Source: Pardosa pseudoannulata (lineage: Eukaryota > Arthropoda > Arachnida > Araneae > Lycosidae). From it: a stretch of DNA of 64,000 bases. The notes under the pieces were generated by a model. The model saw nothing but the letters and a program-made list of their open reading frames with translations, had not been told where the DNA came from and searched no databases. Both the position numbers and the translations under genes were made by a program. Positions 1 to 12,812 of this stretch are shown piece after piece (within the stretch, counting starts at the first letter, position 1; every line of letters starts with the position of its first letter). The DNA lies in contig CM063501.1 of NCBI GenBank assembly GCA_032207245.1, positions 82,465,168 through 82,529,167 on the forward strand, given 5' to 3'.

Positions 1-252
1 CTGCATTTTCAGCATTCGTAGCCACACTTGAAGCATGTTCATTATTATTGAACATATTTCTAGATTCCAGCTCAAACAAATCAAAGAGCAGATTAGTAGA
101 ACTTTAATACATCTTCTAATAACAGGTAAATCCTAGTGTAATATATTGTAGCGAAAATCGTTCCTTTCAGCAAGGATGCCTTGGCTAAATCTTGAACTGG
201 TCTTGAGCGTTTATCATTCAATTCACCAAGTTCAATTCATCTCATCTACGCG

Positions 253-255
<3 letters not shown>

Positions 256-304
<49 letters not shown>
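256..304. repeat. (TA)n microsatellite
   Basis: About 24 uninterrupted TA dinucleotides. Ordinary simple repeat and likely length-polymorphic. Confidence 0.97.
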
Positions 305-309
<5 letters not shown>

Positions 310-1934
310 ATGAAAGCTTGCTAAACTTGCGATCAGTTAAATGATTATTTATCATTATTAGTTCAATAATAATATGTCACTTGCTTAGTTTATGTTAAAG
401 TATTTGTGTATAAAAACTATAATTACTAAATATTAAAGATTTTACTTATTTGGATTGCTACTAAAAGTTAAGATTCTTTTCTTGCAACGTATGTGTTACT
501 AGTTTACCTGCTTTGCGAAAAGATTAAGAAATATTTCTTTGTATTTCTGATTGTATAAACTATTTGTAAAATATGTGAAATATTTGTTTTCTTCTAGTAT
601 GCTTCGAAATCATTTAGTTGTATATTGTTTATAAAGTCGGCTCTATTTATTGCGGATAATCTGTTCTAAAAATTTTCGAGAAGTAGTATTCTTTATTCAT
701 AATTCCAACGGTATCGTAGTTATCGAATAGAAAACCTTTATTTTGACCTTTTAAATACGTATTTTACATTATTATTACACAATAGTCATGATATAAAGTC
801 TTTTAGTCTCCATTTTACTCATATTATGAAATATATTAGAATATAATATAAAATATTAAATGTTAAAGGTTACAAATATATTATTACACATTTAATTACA
901 GAATTACTAATCTATAAAAATAGTGAAATTGTTTCGATAGTTAAGGTATAAATATTAAGAGATGTTTTTGCTGGTGTGTTTTAATGCATAGAACACAAAA
1001 CAACTGTGTTTGAATGAATACACGAAATTCGAAGTTAGAAGTGGAGACGGATAATTGAGGAACCAACTGTTATTGAGACCTAAATCAAATTTAAATGTAT
1101 ATATAAATCCTATGAATGTAAGAGGTGTCCTTGAAAAGGAGTGTTCATTAAAACTATATTGAAAACTGTTTTTTAAAAGATGTAATTTTGGATTCTCATA
1201 GGAAGTTTTAATGAAGAAGTTAAATAAAGGAAAATAGCTATTTAAAATTCACTGCTTTATGCATATTGTACAATTTCTTCGAATGACACAATAGAAGCAT
1301 ATAATGACCTTTATGTACATATTGTGTCATATTTTAAACCTTGTGGTCTCTATATTAGGATTGTGTGTAGTTCTGCCCATTATGTCGAGGTTGTTTCCTG
1401 AAGCTTGCTTTCGCCAAAAGAGGGGAAGATTATGTCCTTAATACTTAGGGTGGTGTCCAGATCTGCGAGATCATGCCGATACTGTGGTTGAACAAAAATA
1501 AATAGGAAATTACAAACGTTGTTCATCGTGTCTAAGGATACGAAATTAAATTTAAAAAAATTAGATTATTGAATATAGATAGCAAGATGTCCTTAGTGAC
1601 CCGGTTAGGTTATCTCGAACCAGTGATGTCTCCATTCTAAATTAGAAAATGAATTATGCCTGCAAAACATAAACTTGCATTAAAGTTTTAATATGTTCCT
1701 GTATTCTTGTTGGATTTACTTAATTACGGTACATTCTTTGTAAAGCATTATAAAAACAAATTCAAATAGACAATCAGTGTCAGCACTCTTAAGATATTGC
1801 AATATCAAGGATAATTGATCTCTCAGTTGTCATACGTCTCTATTTTTCATTTCCTTGACAGTTTACCATTATTATTCAGATGCAATAATATAATTTTATA
1901 GTAAATAACTGAGATAATGTAAATTTTATTTATA
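305..1934. other. AT-rich DNA without recognised features
   Basis: AT-rich with frequent stops in all frames. A slightly GC-richer patch near 1365-1620 was read on both strands and matched nothing I know. I see no gene, RNA or element end here. Confidence 0.6.
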
Positions 1935-4432
1935 CATATATGAACATCACATTATTCACAAGTATGTGTACCAAATTGTATACATGATTTGCTAAAATTA
2001 AATTAAGCTTATCTGATTTGAATGGGAGATATGATATTCCAATTATTTAGTAAAGTTAACATAAAAGCTAAAATATTTCTTACTAATATCAACAAAAATA
2101 AATATTCATCTACGATGAGATGAAGTCTTCAATGAGTAGAGATGAAGTACTGTAATCATATAATAACGATCAGTAGCCGTTTTATTATTTCATATTGAAT
2201 TTTTCTTTATGTGCATAGCAGATTATAATAAAAAGTGCAGGTTCAAAATTAAGCATTACAAGATTTATAAATAAAAATTTTCACTATTCTAAGTCTAATA
2301 GTTTTTGTGTTATGAAATGAACATTAAAGCGCCGATTGTGTTAATAAGAAAACATTCTTAGATAGTCAAATGGATAGTTTAAATTCAAAATTAAACATGT
2401 CTTGTACGTATAGAATTTATTCAATAATGATTAATGCTTTTAATATTTTAAATGAATTCGGGAATTATCAAAGGGCTTTTTTCTGGTAGAATATGAGACT
2501 GAATCTTTAAGCGTTAATTAAGTATAATGCATTAATTATGTCGCACAAATAAATTAAAATCACATATTTGGATATATGCATGAGCTTTAAAAGGAACTCT
2601 ATATTATAAAGTAAATTCGCATTAAAAATAGCAGAAGAGAAAATATTTCGTTTTTATGAAACAGATGGAAATTTATTTCTGTTTTTTAAGCATTTATATA
2701 TATTAAAATGCTAATTTATTTAGATATTTATCAAAACTAAGAATATGTAAACTTTAAAAATACTACATAGCCATCACATCAATCATATTTATACCTACCA
2801 AATTTTGTACAGGATTTGCTAAACTTAAATTAAGCTTATCTGATTTGAATGGGAGATATGGTTTTCCATTTTTTAGTAAAGTTAACATAAATGCTAAAAT
2901 ATTTTGTTTTAATATCAACAAAAATAAATATTGATCTACGATGAATATTATATTATTGCGTTCAACAATCAGTAGAGATGAATTACTGTAATCAAATAAT
3001 AACGGTCGGTAGCCTTTTTATTATTTCATATTGAATTTTTCTTTATGTGCACAGCAGATTATAATAAAAAGGGCAAGTTCAAAATTAAGCACTACAAGAT
3101 TTATAAATACAAATTTTCACTATTTAAGTCTAATAGTTTTTGTGTTATGAAATGAACATTAAAACGCCAATTGTGTTAATAAGAAAAATTCTGGGATAGT
3201 CAAATGGATAGTTTAAATTCAAAATTAAACATGTCTTGTACGTATAGAATTTATTCATTAATGATTAATACTTTTACTATTTTAAATGCATTCCGGCATT
3301 ATCAAAGGGCTTTTTCTGGAAGAATATGAGACTGAATCTTTAAGCGTTAATATATAAGCTTTAGTAATATTTATCACTAAGCTAAGCACTGTTTAAGCGT
3401 TAGTAATATAATTATTTCGTAGAAATAAATTTAAAAAAAACCTATTTGGATATGTGCATAAGCGCTAAAAGGAACTATTTTATAAACCAAAGCGGTATTA
3501 AAAGTAGCACAAGAGAAAATATTTCGTTTTTATTAAACAGATGAAAATGTATTTCTGTTTTTTAAGCATTTATATATCTTAAAATGCCAATTTATTTCGA
3601 TATTTATCAAAACTAAGAATATATAAACTTTAAAAATACTACATAGGTATCACATCAATCACATTTATACCTACCAAATGTTGTACAGGATTTATTAAAC
3701 TTACATTAAGTTTATCTGCTTTGAATGGAAGAAATAAATTACCAATTAGTAAAGTTAACATAAATGCTAAAATATTTTGTTTTATTATCAGCAAAAATAA
3801 ATATTGATCTACGATGAATATTATTGCTTCCAATGATAAGTAGAGATCAAGTACTGAAATCATGTGATAGCGACAGGTAGCCGTTTTATTATTTCATATT
3901 GAATTTTTCTTTATGTACATTGTAGATTATAATAAAAAAATGCACTTTCAAAATTAAGTACAGCAACTTTTATAAATACCGATTTTCAATATTCCACGTC
4001 TAATAGTTTTTGTGTTAAGAGATGAACATTAAAACAACACTTGTGTTAATCAGGGTATCATTCTGGGATAGTCAAATAGTTTAAATTAAAAATTAAAATT
4101 CTCTTGTGCGTATAGAATTTATTCATTTATGATTAATGCTTTTACTCTTCTGAATACATTCAAGCACTATCAAAGGGCTTTTTCTGATAGAATATGAGAC
4201 TAAATCTTTAAGCGTTAATTAAGTACAATACATTAATTACTTCGTAGAAATAAATAAAAAAACCTATTTGGATATGTGCATAAGCGCTAAAAGGAACTAT
4301 TTTATAAAGCAAAGCGGTATTAAAAATAGCACAAGAGAAAATATTTCGTTTTTATGAAACAGATGGAAATTTATTTCTGTTTTTCAAGCATTTATATATC
4401 TTAAATGTGCCAATTTATTTGGATATTTATCC
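1935..4432 (+). repeat. Three-copy ~0.85 kb tandem repeat
   Basis: Three head-to-tail copies start near 1935, 2762 and 3640. A shared anchor (ATCTGATTTG and its variant) lies at 2011, 2838 and 3714, so the periods are 827 and 876 bp. The copies keep the same block order and differ by scattered substitutions and small indels, for example an extra TTA-rich insert near 3345-3400 in copy 2. Stops occur in every frame, so this is non-coding. The long spacing and divergence suggest an old duplication rather than a satellite. Confidence 0.93.
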
Positions 4433-5505
4433 AAAAAATCGAACAATTAAATACTTATCTAAATTATTAAAAAAAATCTCTCACAAACAATTAATCAAAA
4501 GGATCTGATAGAAATTTTTATCTACGCTGTATTTGTTACGACTGAAATTTTGGTTCCTTAATTATTAATAGTTTACTATCGATTTCTCTTATTAACTTAA
4601 TGACATGACAAATTTCTGAATTTTATCAACAAAATATTCGATAGATAATTTATTCCAGTTTGCATATTTTTTAAGAAAAATTACTCCACTCGCCGATCAA
4701 ATCTTCGAATATTCTTCGAGATCGAAAGCACAAAAAAATTAAATTTAAATGATGTCAATATCTTATTTTTTTTTGCTCTCACAAGAAAGATTATGCAAAT
4801 AATTTTATATACGAATCTCTTTTTCATAAAAATTATGTAAGTGATTAACATTCGCCAAATTTCTTTAATAATCTTTTCGAATCATTAAATATTTCTTAAG
4901 CATTTTTGGTCATCAATCTTCATATCTCGACATTAGGAAATCAATATTACCGTTATTTACCCTCCGAGTCAAAAATGCACTCTGTTATTATGAAAGAGAT
5001 CAATAAGTTTAAAAAATTGTAATTATGTATGTGCTATTTATAAATCGTTTGTGTGATACATGGTAAAAAGCCTTTTTTATCGATAAACATGGAACTAAGT
5101 GACATTTATAATTTTTTGCAGCTGTACAGATCCAATTCTTTGCCATGCGAGTGCAAGCATATAGTATTTTTCTAAGACTTTTTTTTAACATGATTAAATA
5201 GTTCGAGGAAAATATTTATACTTGATATTATGAATTTTTTATTTATAATCATAGTTAAATCTAGAAATAAATAGTGATTATATTTCTTTTTAAATCAAAT
5301 AATGGTTTTACGCATCTGATTTATCTAAGACTGTAAATCTAGTTTTAATGTAACGGATAGTAAAAGTAGGTAAACATTTACAATATTAAAGCTTTATATT
5401 TTGAAAGAATGTGTATGTTATATATGTAGAATACTTTCATATGTGTGTATGTATGTATGCATGTAAAAATACTCTGTGTATGTATGTATATGCATATATA
5501 TACGT
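4433..5505. other. AT-rich DNA without recognised features
   Basis: No coding, RNA or transposon signal was recognised. The run TTTACCCTCCGAG near 4956 resembles the end of the piggyBac-like family at 6.9, 44 and 49 kb, but no partner end or further homology follows. Confidence 0.5.
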
Positions 5506-5905
5506 GTGTGAGAGATATTGAGAGAGGGAGATATTGAGAGAGGGAGATTGAGAGGGGGAGATATTGAGAGAGGGAGGGATTGAGAGTGAGAGATTGAGAT
5601 AATGAGATTGAGAGAGTGAGATATTGAGAGATAGATAGTGAGAGATAGATATTGAGAGAGGGATATTGAGAGAGGGATATTGAGAGGGATATTGAGAGAG
5701 GGATATTGAGAGAGGGAGATATTGAGAGTGGGAGATATTGAGAGTGGGAGATATTGAGAGTGGGAGATATTGAGAGTGGGAGATATTGAGAGTGGAAGAT
5801 ATTGAGAGTGGAAGATATTGAGAGTGGAAGATATTGAGAGTGGAAGATATTGAGAGAGGGAGATATTGAGATAGAGAGATTGAGAGAGAGGAAGCGAGGG
5901 AGGAC
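5506..5905. repeat. GA-rich 16-bp minisatellite
   Basis: Core unit GATATTGAGAGTGGGA, 16 bp, with variants such as GAGAGAGG. It is most regular at 5640-5870 and decays to plain GA repeats at both edges. Because 16 is not a multiple of three, the minus strand reads a 48-nt cycle as a 16-residue Ser/Leu/Ile/Asn-rich repeat. This produces long open frames of 173 and 192 codons in two phases. These are artefacts of a stop-free repeat, not genes. Confidence 0.95.
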
Positions 5906-6683
5906 AGAGAAGTAATATTTTTATCCCTTTCTGTTCCAATTCTGTTTTTTCGGTAACTCCTAGCTAGCAACTCTATGGAATGTTCTCGAATGTTTTTAGT
6001 AATATCCAAAAACATCTAAAAATAGACTTTGAACGTGCAAGTTAAGTCATCCACACGATTTGAATTGATCACTAATTGGTTGGCACAAATAACTATAAAA
6101 GAGAATGTATGTTATTTGAAAAGGTGTTTTGAGTGTTCCGGCAGTTTAGATACTTTCGACATGAATAAACTACGGTAGTTTTGATATTTCATTGATTTAT
6201 TTCATTGTCTAAAAAGTATATTTATCTTTTGTGAAAATGACAAATTAAATTTTACGAAATGCTCACACCAATTTCGTGCTTCACGGAATTAGAATGCCAT
6301 TTTTTCTCTTGGTTGAACTCCGGTGGTGTATTACAGTCAAAGGGCTAATTGGAAAGGCGCATCTCTTTACCTTAATACGAGTTACCTAAATACGTATGAC
6401 TCAAATTCTGCTTAGTATGTCTTTGTGACTTCAGAAAGTACATAGACAACAACTTTAAATCGAAGTTTAAATAGATATTATTCTTTTTTTCTATAATTAC
6501 TGTTATGTGCCGAAATAATTTATCATGTTCATTACTTACATATTTTTACTCCTAATAAAATAGATATAAATAATAAAGAAAATGAGAAATTTACCACCCT
6601 CTGATAGACAATCATATACGTAGAACATATAACTGATCGTTCTGTAAAATATAATTATGTGCTATAGAAAATATATAAAAATC
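5906..6683. other. AT-rich DNA without recognised features
   Basis: No coding or repeat signal could be supported on either strand. Confidence 0.5.
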
Positions 6684-6909
6684 CTAGCATATAGCTCGTC
6701 ATATGACGAGATTAGTAAAAATTTTTATTTTCCAAATTTATAAAATACTCTGAGGCAGGTGAAAATGTGGATTGTTTTTTGGCTGAGAATTATCTGGTAC
6801 ATGCTCAATAATTCGCTTATATTAAGACTCCTTTAGTCCCCTGATACTGTCAATGCAGTTTAGAATCACTTTGCTTTCATTCGGTCAAACTATGTGGTTA
6901 TGCGGTTAA
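6684..6909 (-). mobile_element. Helitron 3' terminal fragment
   Basis: Read on the minus strand this is the 3' end of a Helitron. It ends in CTAG (plus 6684-6687), preceded by a perfect 16-nt palindrome, CTCGTCATATGACGAG (6695-6710), at the spacing expected for the terminal hairpin. It is homologous to 36840-37112 (opposite orientation) and to the 3' ends at 24481, 34143 and 52202. The homology continues to about 6905, where a piggyBac-like element interrupts it. The 5' end was not found, so the copy is truncated or broken. Confidence 0.78.
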
Positions 6910-7315
6910 CCCTCCGAGTGGAACACACCGAGGAAAAAAAAGTCTCCAAAAATACGCTAAAGATTTATTGTGTCAGTGGCCAAAGCATTCTATGAATTTT
7001 TACTTCACCCTTTGTCCACTAGAATGGAATACGGGAAACCCACCCTCGTTATTTTCCGTATACTTCCGGTTATAAATAGATATTATAGATTAATAATTTT
7101 TAATACACATAAAGAACCTCAAGTTTCGAAGATCATCCCATAAGAAATAATGGATTCTAAAAGTACGAATAAAAATATTTTTTAAGAGAATTATATATAT
7201 TTTTTATACGAAAGTCATCCAAAATATATTTAATTGGGGCAATTAGAAATATAACTGTTACCTCAAACGAAATACTTCGACATAGAGATTTACAAATTCA
7301 TGAAAAGCTATATGG
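6910..7315 (+). mobile_element. piggyBac-like non-autonomous element, copy A, 3' truncated
   Basis: Starts with TTAA (6906-6909) followed by CCCTCCGAGTGG. The interior is closely similar to 49299-49935, including the segments around ACTTCCGGTTATAAATAG and GATCATCCCATAAG. Homology stops near 7315, before the other terminus, so this copy has lost its right end. It lies inside Helitron sequence. No transposase frame is present. Confidence 0.8.
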
Positions 7316-7660
7316 AAAATATTGTTAGTTTACTTCTCTGAGCTGTCAATACTCTGTCACAATTACTATTAAGAAATAAAGTAGAAAATACCTTTAAACA
7401 CTCTTAATATCTCTAAATATTATTAAAATACTTAGATATGATATTTTTAAAGAAATAGGATAGAATTTCCATGTATTAAAACCTTGTATCTGACTTCACA
7501 TTTGATGTAATTATCAGAAACATTTTGTAGCACAATTTTGAAAAGTTTATGTTACAGAATCATGAATGAATATTTTTCTAGAATATATAGACGACAAATT
7601 TAATACACGAATTTGAGGAAATATTTATATAAATGAAAAAGATGGTTGAAACAGTACTTA
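7316..7660. other. AT-rich DNA without recognised features
   Basis: Lies between the truncated piggyBac-like copy and the 68-bp array. Nothing further recognised. Confidence 0.45.
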
Positions 7661-7664
7661 TTTT

Positions 7665-8466
7665 CAGATTTTGTTAAAGATACTTTGTAACAGAAAAATC
7701 CGTAGTTATAATATTATCTTGCAATATTATTTTGAAATTATGCTAAAGACTATTTGCAACAGAAAACTTAATAGTTACATTATTATTTCGCAATATTATT
7801 TTGACATTTTGTTAAAGATTCTTTGTAACAGAAAAATTAGTAGTTACAATATTATTTCGAAATATTTTCAGATTTTGTGAAAGACTCTTTGTAACAAAAA
7901 AATTAGTTACAATATTATTTCGCTATATTATTTTGAAATTATGTTAAAGACTCTTTGTAACAGAAATATTTGTAGTTACAATATTACTTCGCAATATTAT
8001 TTTGCGGTTTTGTTAAAGGCTCTTTGCAACAGAAAAATTAGTAGTTACAATATTGTTTCACAATATTTTGAGATTTTGTTAAATACTATTTGTAACAGAA
8101 AAATTAGTAGTTACAATATTATTTTCAAATTTTTTAAAGACTCTTTGTAACAGAAATATTTGTAGTTACAATATTATTTCACAATATTATTTTTAGATTT
8201 AGTTAAAGATACTTTGTAACAGAAAAATTAGTAGTTAAAATATTATTTCTCAATATTATTTTGACATTTTGTTAAAGACTCTTTGTAACAGAAAAATTAG
8301 TAATTACATTATTATTTCGCAATATTATTTTGACATTTTGTTAAAGACTCTTTGTAACAGAAAATTTAGTAGCACAATATTGTTTCGCAATGTTATTTTC
8401 AGATTTTGTTAAAGACTCTTTGTAACAGAAAAAATAGTAGTTACAATATTATTTCGCAATATTTAT
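7665..8466 (+). repeat. ~68-bp minisatellite, 12 copies
   Basis: Twelve head-to-tail copies of a 57-71 bp unit around AAAGACTCTTTGTAACAG. Anchors lie near 7677, 7745, 7815, 7879, 7946, 8015, 8080, 8137, 8203, 8274, 8343 and 8411. Units of 69 nt or close to it keep a frame open for two or three copies, giving two spurious 69-codon frames (7671-7880 and 7941-8150) with a repeated CNRKI-SYNII pattern. Frame-breaking unit lengths argue against coding. Confidence 0.95.
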
Positions 8467-9409
8467 CGATGGATACTTAATAAAAGAACTAAGTATTATT
8501 AGTTGCATGTTATAAGTGAAAATTATTTTATTACATGTGAAAGAAAAGTTCACGATTTTGAAAATGATATCTTTGAAAGAGCAGTCAATACATTATATCT
8601 CTAATTTAACAACATAATGCTTTTTAAATGACATTTAATGTTGGAGCTGATTAATTAAAATTTATAGACCTGGGTGTTATGTAGTGTTAATGCAACATAT
8701 CACCTTTCAATCTACAAAGCTAGATTTTTAAATTTTTACATTTTCAAAATTTTTAGACGTTTTCGAATTATTTAAAACAAGTTCCATCGAAATACTCGAA
8801 TTATTAAAACTAAACAACAAATTAATATCACAGCTTTTAAAAAATCTAAAAATTTTTGAATGCATTTTACTGAAAATGCTACATTTTTTTTAACTTGAGA
8901 GCAGTGTAAACAATAAACTGTTGCACATTGTAGTTGTTTATTTCATTTATTATTCATAGCATTTGCAGTGGAAGTTTTACAATCCTTTTAGCTTTTTTTA
9001 AAATTCAGTTCTGAAGTGTAATATTTACGATACTTTTTTAAAAATTTAAATATGAGGAGAATTATATCTATATTTATTGTATACAAAGAAGCAAATATTT
9101 TTAACAAAATTTACTTTGTGTTATTATAAGTCTGCGCACAGGGTGTCAGAAAAATTAATTTTGTTTAAACAATCTCTGACTTTTAAATTTATTGAAAAAT
9201 TCTTATTTTTCAGAAACAAAGTAAATTCAACGAAACTAATTAAATTATAATAGAGAACATATGCTGAAAATCTCATGTATTTACTAAAATAATTAAAGAT
9301 ATGATAAGCAAAGATGAGAAACATTATTCCATTTAAAGTTGCCCATAGTTCATGTGTCTCCTAAATTACAAACTACCATTATAGCATACATAAGAGACGA
9401 ACAGATATT
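8467..9409. other. AT-rich DNA without recognised features
   Basis: Short spurious frames only. No element end or homology to other parts of the window was noticed. Confidence 0.5.
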
Positions 9410-9872
9410 AAGTTCTAAAATAAAAAATATTAATTATATTAAGTATAAAAGTTAATTTTCAAACTTTTTAAGTATATTAAGTATTATATTAAAATTAAGT
9501 ATACGAATTATAAAATTATAATAAAGTAAATTAAGTATTAAGAATATTAAGTATAATATTAAAATTAAGTATATTAAAATATTATACTTTATATACTCAG
9601 TAAGAATATTAAGCATAATATTAAAATAATGCATATTAAAATATTGTACTTAAAATGCATAGTATTTTAAGTAAAATATTAAGATTAAGTATTCAGAATA
9701 TTAAATATAATATTAAAATTATGCATATTAAAATATTGTACTTAAAATGCATAGTATTTTAAGTAAAATATTAAAATTAAGTATTAAGAATATTAAGTAT
9801 AATATTAAAATTAAATATATTAAGTATTAAGAATATTAAGTATAATATTAAAATTAAGTATATTAAGTTCTA
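9410..9872. repeat. Extremely AT-rich short-period tandem repeat
   Basis: Irregular repeats of AATATTAAGTATAATATTAA and close variants, with two longer internal duplications (AAAATATTGTACTTAAAATG near 9640 and 9730). Many self-complementary AATATT and TTAATATTAA runs could form cruciforms. Confidence 0.88.
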
Positions 9873-11580
9873 AAACCTTCGGAAATTTCTTGTGTAAATA
9901 TAATTTTTTTTTAATTCGTACAATACAGAAATATTTTCAATTTCTATGTAAAAACGTAAGAGCTAAAACTTTGTATACTGCATGAGTAGGTTACATTACT
10001 TATGATAACAATATAATAATAAAATATTCTGAGAGTTTTATGTATTACTAAAAAAATTATATTTTCAAAATAAGAATAAAAATATATATTTTTTCCACAT
10101 TCCTTAAGTTTATTAATGACATTGAATTATATGAAGGAATTTTATAAGGTTAAAATTAAAACTTATGATGTTGTAAAAACTTACACTGTTGTAAAAACTT
10201 ACAGTTCGTTTTTACATTTTACATGATCAAAATTAAAAGTATCTAAATTTGTAATTAACATGCATTAATATTCTTAAGTAAACATTGCTGAAATTTGAAT
10301 ATATGAAATCTAATAACATATTTTATGGTTTTATATTCTCATAAATGTTTTTGTACTCGAATCGAACTTATGTGAAATTATTTTTTGAATGCTTGATAAA
10401 AGGATTCTGTGTATACTTTTGTACACATTAAAACTTTAACGTGAACTCCATATGACTACATTATAAAATTATACGATTCTTTAAAAATAACATGTTTATA
10501 ACATGTCCACTTCATTTTCGTTTTCCACTGAAGTTTCAGTGTAACTTTTGTGTCTCAGTAAAAAGTATTGTCTGAGTAGTGCCCAAATACAGTAATCTTG
10601 CATCAACCGGCCCACTTAAAACCCGTTATATTGAGTTTTTTTAGATATTTCGTTATTAACTGATATTTTTTATATTAACAATATTTTCTTAAGTCTATAC
10701 TAGGAAGTAATAAAAAATGGACTTAAGAACATTTTTTTAAACTGTTTGTTAGTTTTCTATTGCTATTTTATACGCCGGTAGTGTTAATTTTTGTTGAATT
10801 GAGTTTTTTCTTTACCTGGAGTGGTATTCGAAATCTAAGGTGTAGGTGCACAACTGAATGTTACAACAGTCCTGTAACAAAAAATAAGCGTCCAAACTGC
10901 TCATGACATCAATATGGCGAACCGCATCTCTTTAGCTAAAACTCTTGAAGTTTTACAAACACAGAAATTAAAAAAAAGCTAAGGATTTTTTAAGGAACTA
11001 ACATACGATAACAGGATAGGCGTTGTCTAAAGAAATTTATCGAAATTTATGATAAACTCTATTCCCTCTTTTCATTTATTAATTTCTCTTTCTGCTATTT
11101 CGTTTATTTTTATTTTAACACTAAACTTATCAAAACTTATTTGTTTATTGTTTTTTTAAAAACGAAATGCTTTTATGCCAAAGAAAAATAATATATTTTG
11201 ATAGGTGGATAAAAATGTACACTAATTTTGACTTATATTATAGTGGTGTAGTACATTGCTGTTGCTATTTCAAATCCATTATTCTACTTTAAATGAATAA
11301 CCCAAGTTTTCTTCATATCATATTAATTATAAAAAATGCCACAGATCTATATTACAAAATACAAATATATTAGTGAGAAGAAAAGGTATGGAAAAAAATA
11401 TAAAATAAATAAAAAGTAAAAGAAGCACTCTACATGCTACACCTGAAAGAAAAAATTGCCAAATTCTATGAGCATGCTACATTCTTTTTCTTGTTTCTAA
11501 ACAACTCCAGCAACCTTATACTTTTTTCGCCAAATTCTCTTTCATCTCGTTGTCGTACCATTATCAGTGCTTAACCGTCC
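9873..11580. other. AT-rich DNA without recognised features
   Basis: No convincing open frame on either strand and no element ends recognised. Confidence 0.5.
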
Positions 11581-11700
11581 TTTCCTGGCGCTGTCCAGAT
11601 TGACCGGGACTCCAGGCATGGTCCTGAATTGCCTCCTTGGTGACCAACCACAACTCTCCTTGTTTGGTCAAGTTGTACAGCCAAACACCAACTAGTGTCT
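11580..11700. other. GC-richer segment, probably mobile-element derived
   Basis: Base composition changes sharply to GC-rich here. The minus strand is open for about 31 codons through GHQGGNSGPCLES but has no recognisable domain. It sits just outside the inverted-repeat element that follows. I cannot assign it. Confidence 0.3.
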
Positions 11701-11706
11701 GGGTCA

Positions 11707-12675
11707 TACAACATCATAAATGCACCGGATGAACAGCGCCTGCGCAGTTATACTTGGAGCTTAAAGCTCCCAGGCAGATTTGGCGAGATTCAGCAGATTT
11801 GGCGAGAGCCGGGGATAAAAAAATTAGGTTTACCGTATAAACAGGTCTTTACCAGTTGCGACTTTACAGTATCTTTGTGTTGTTAAGATGGAACCTTTCT
11901 TTTCTGTTAATGACAAAAAAAAAAGTCCTTTTAAGGCCCAAAAGTTTCTAAAAATAATGTTTCGGACTTATGACATAACCCCTTCGATATTCGACTGTAT
12001 GTGGACTATGAAAAAAATTGTTGCAATACATATTATGTTCAAATATTTATGCTACAACAAACATGTCATTTTTATATAAAATGCTGCTTGATAATAAAAC
12101 AGTTTCATTAAAATATTTTCTTTCCGACTAAGTTACATAATTTGCATAGTTTTCTATAATCATAATTATAAAATAAATGGCCAGTAAAAATATTTCTTTT
12201 AGAAATTACCGATTTTAAAACAAATTAAAATAAGAAAAAAATTATAAAAATTTAATTTTGAAACAAAAATGTTTGCACAGATAGTAAGTGTGATTTCTAA
12301 TTTAAAAAGTGTTAGTGTTTACTGTAAATATTTTCATATGGCTTTTTCAGACCGATGTTTTTCATGATGTGGTGATCGATATTACCGATTTTAAGACAGG
12401 AAAAATTAAAGTAATAAAACATTACAAAAAATGTACTTTAAGAACGAAATCATGTCAGGTGGCATGATCGTAAATGTACCGGCCTTTTTTTCAGACTGGT
12501 ACACTTTTGATGTTGTGAAAAAAGCTAGTGTTTACCATAGCTGTTTTCACACGGGTGCATTTAAATGCACCAGTTCCAGACCGGTGCACTTAGGATGTTG
12601 TGATCACCGGATGCTAGTTCGCCAAATGTGGCAAATATTTGGCGCAATTTGGGGCCGGTGCATTTATAATGTTGT
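11707..12675. mobile_element. Unclassified DNA element with inverted ends and internal repeats
   Basis: The left end carries ACAACATCATAAATGCACCG (from 11707). The right end carries its inverse, CCGGTGCATTTATAATGTTG (from 12655), with about one mismatch. Weaker direct copies of the right-end motif lie near 12496 and 12581, so the right end has a small tandem array. Inside both ends, TTGGCGAG-like and CGCCAAAT-like motifs are again mirror images (11779-11812 and 12616-12650). The GC-rich ends flank an AT-rich core with no transposase frame. Superfamily not determined; the exact ends and target duplication are unclear. Confidence 0.5.
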
Positions 12676-12697
12676 GCTACCGAGACGGTAGTCCATA

Positions 12698-12812
12698 CAC
12701 CACACACGCCTCCTTGAGTCGCGAAAAAAACTTGGGTATGCAACCCACAACGTGTGAGTGATGCGAGCAGATCAGTTTTGCAAAACTTAAGCTAAACGTA
12801 GCTGCACTCTCA
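12698..12812 (+). repeat. Dispersed GC-rich repeat, inverted partner at 52802-52914
   Basis: About 115 bp matching the reverse complement of 52802-52914 at roughly 80% by eye. The match includes the exact runs CAACCCACAACGTGTGAGTG and TAGCTGCACTCTCA. It lies directly beside the inverted-repeat element at 11707-12675 and may be part of the same mobile family. No coding content. Confidence 0.75.

Noticed and set aside
4956..4980. TTTACCCTCCGAG resembling a piggyBac-like end
   Set aside because: No TTAA, no further similarity beyond about 13 bases and no partner end.
5418..6015. Two overlapping minus-strand frames of 173 and 192 codons rich in Ser, Leu, Ile and Asn
   Set aside because: They are translations of a 16-bp minisatellite in two phases; the apparent 16-residue repeat follows from reading the unit in three frames.
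7671..8150. Two 69-codon frames with a repeated CNRKI...SYNII pattern
   Set aside because: They arise from a ~68-bp tandem repeat whose units differ in length and break the frame.
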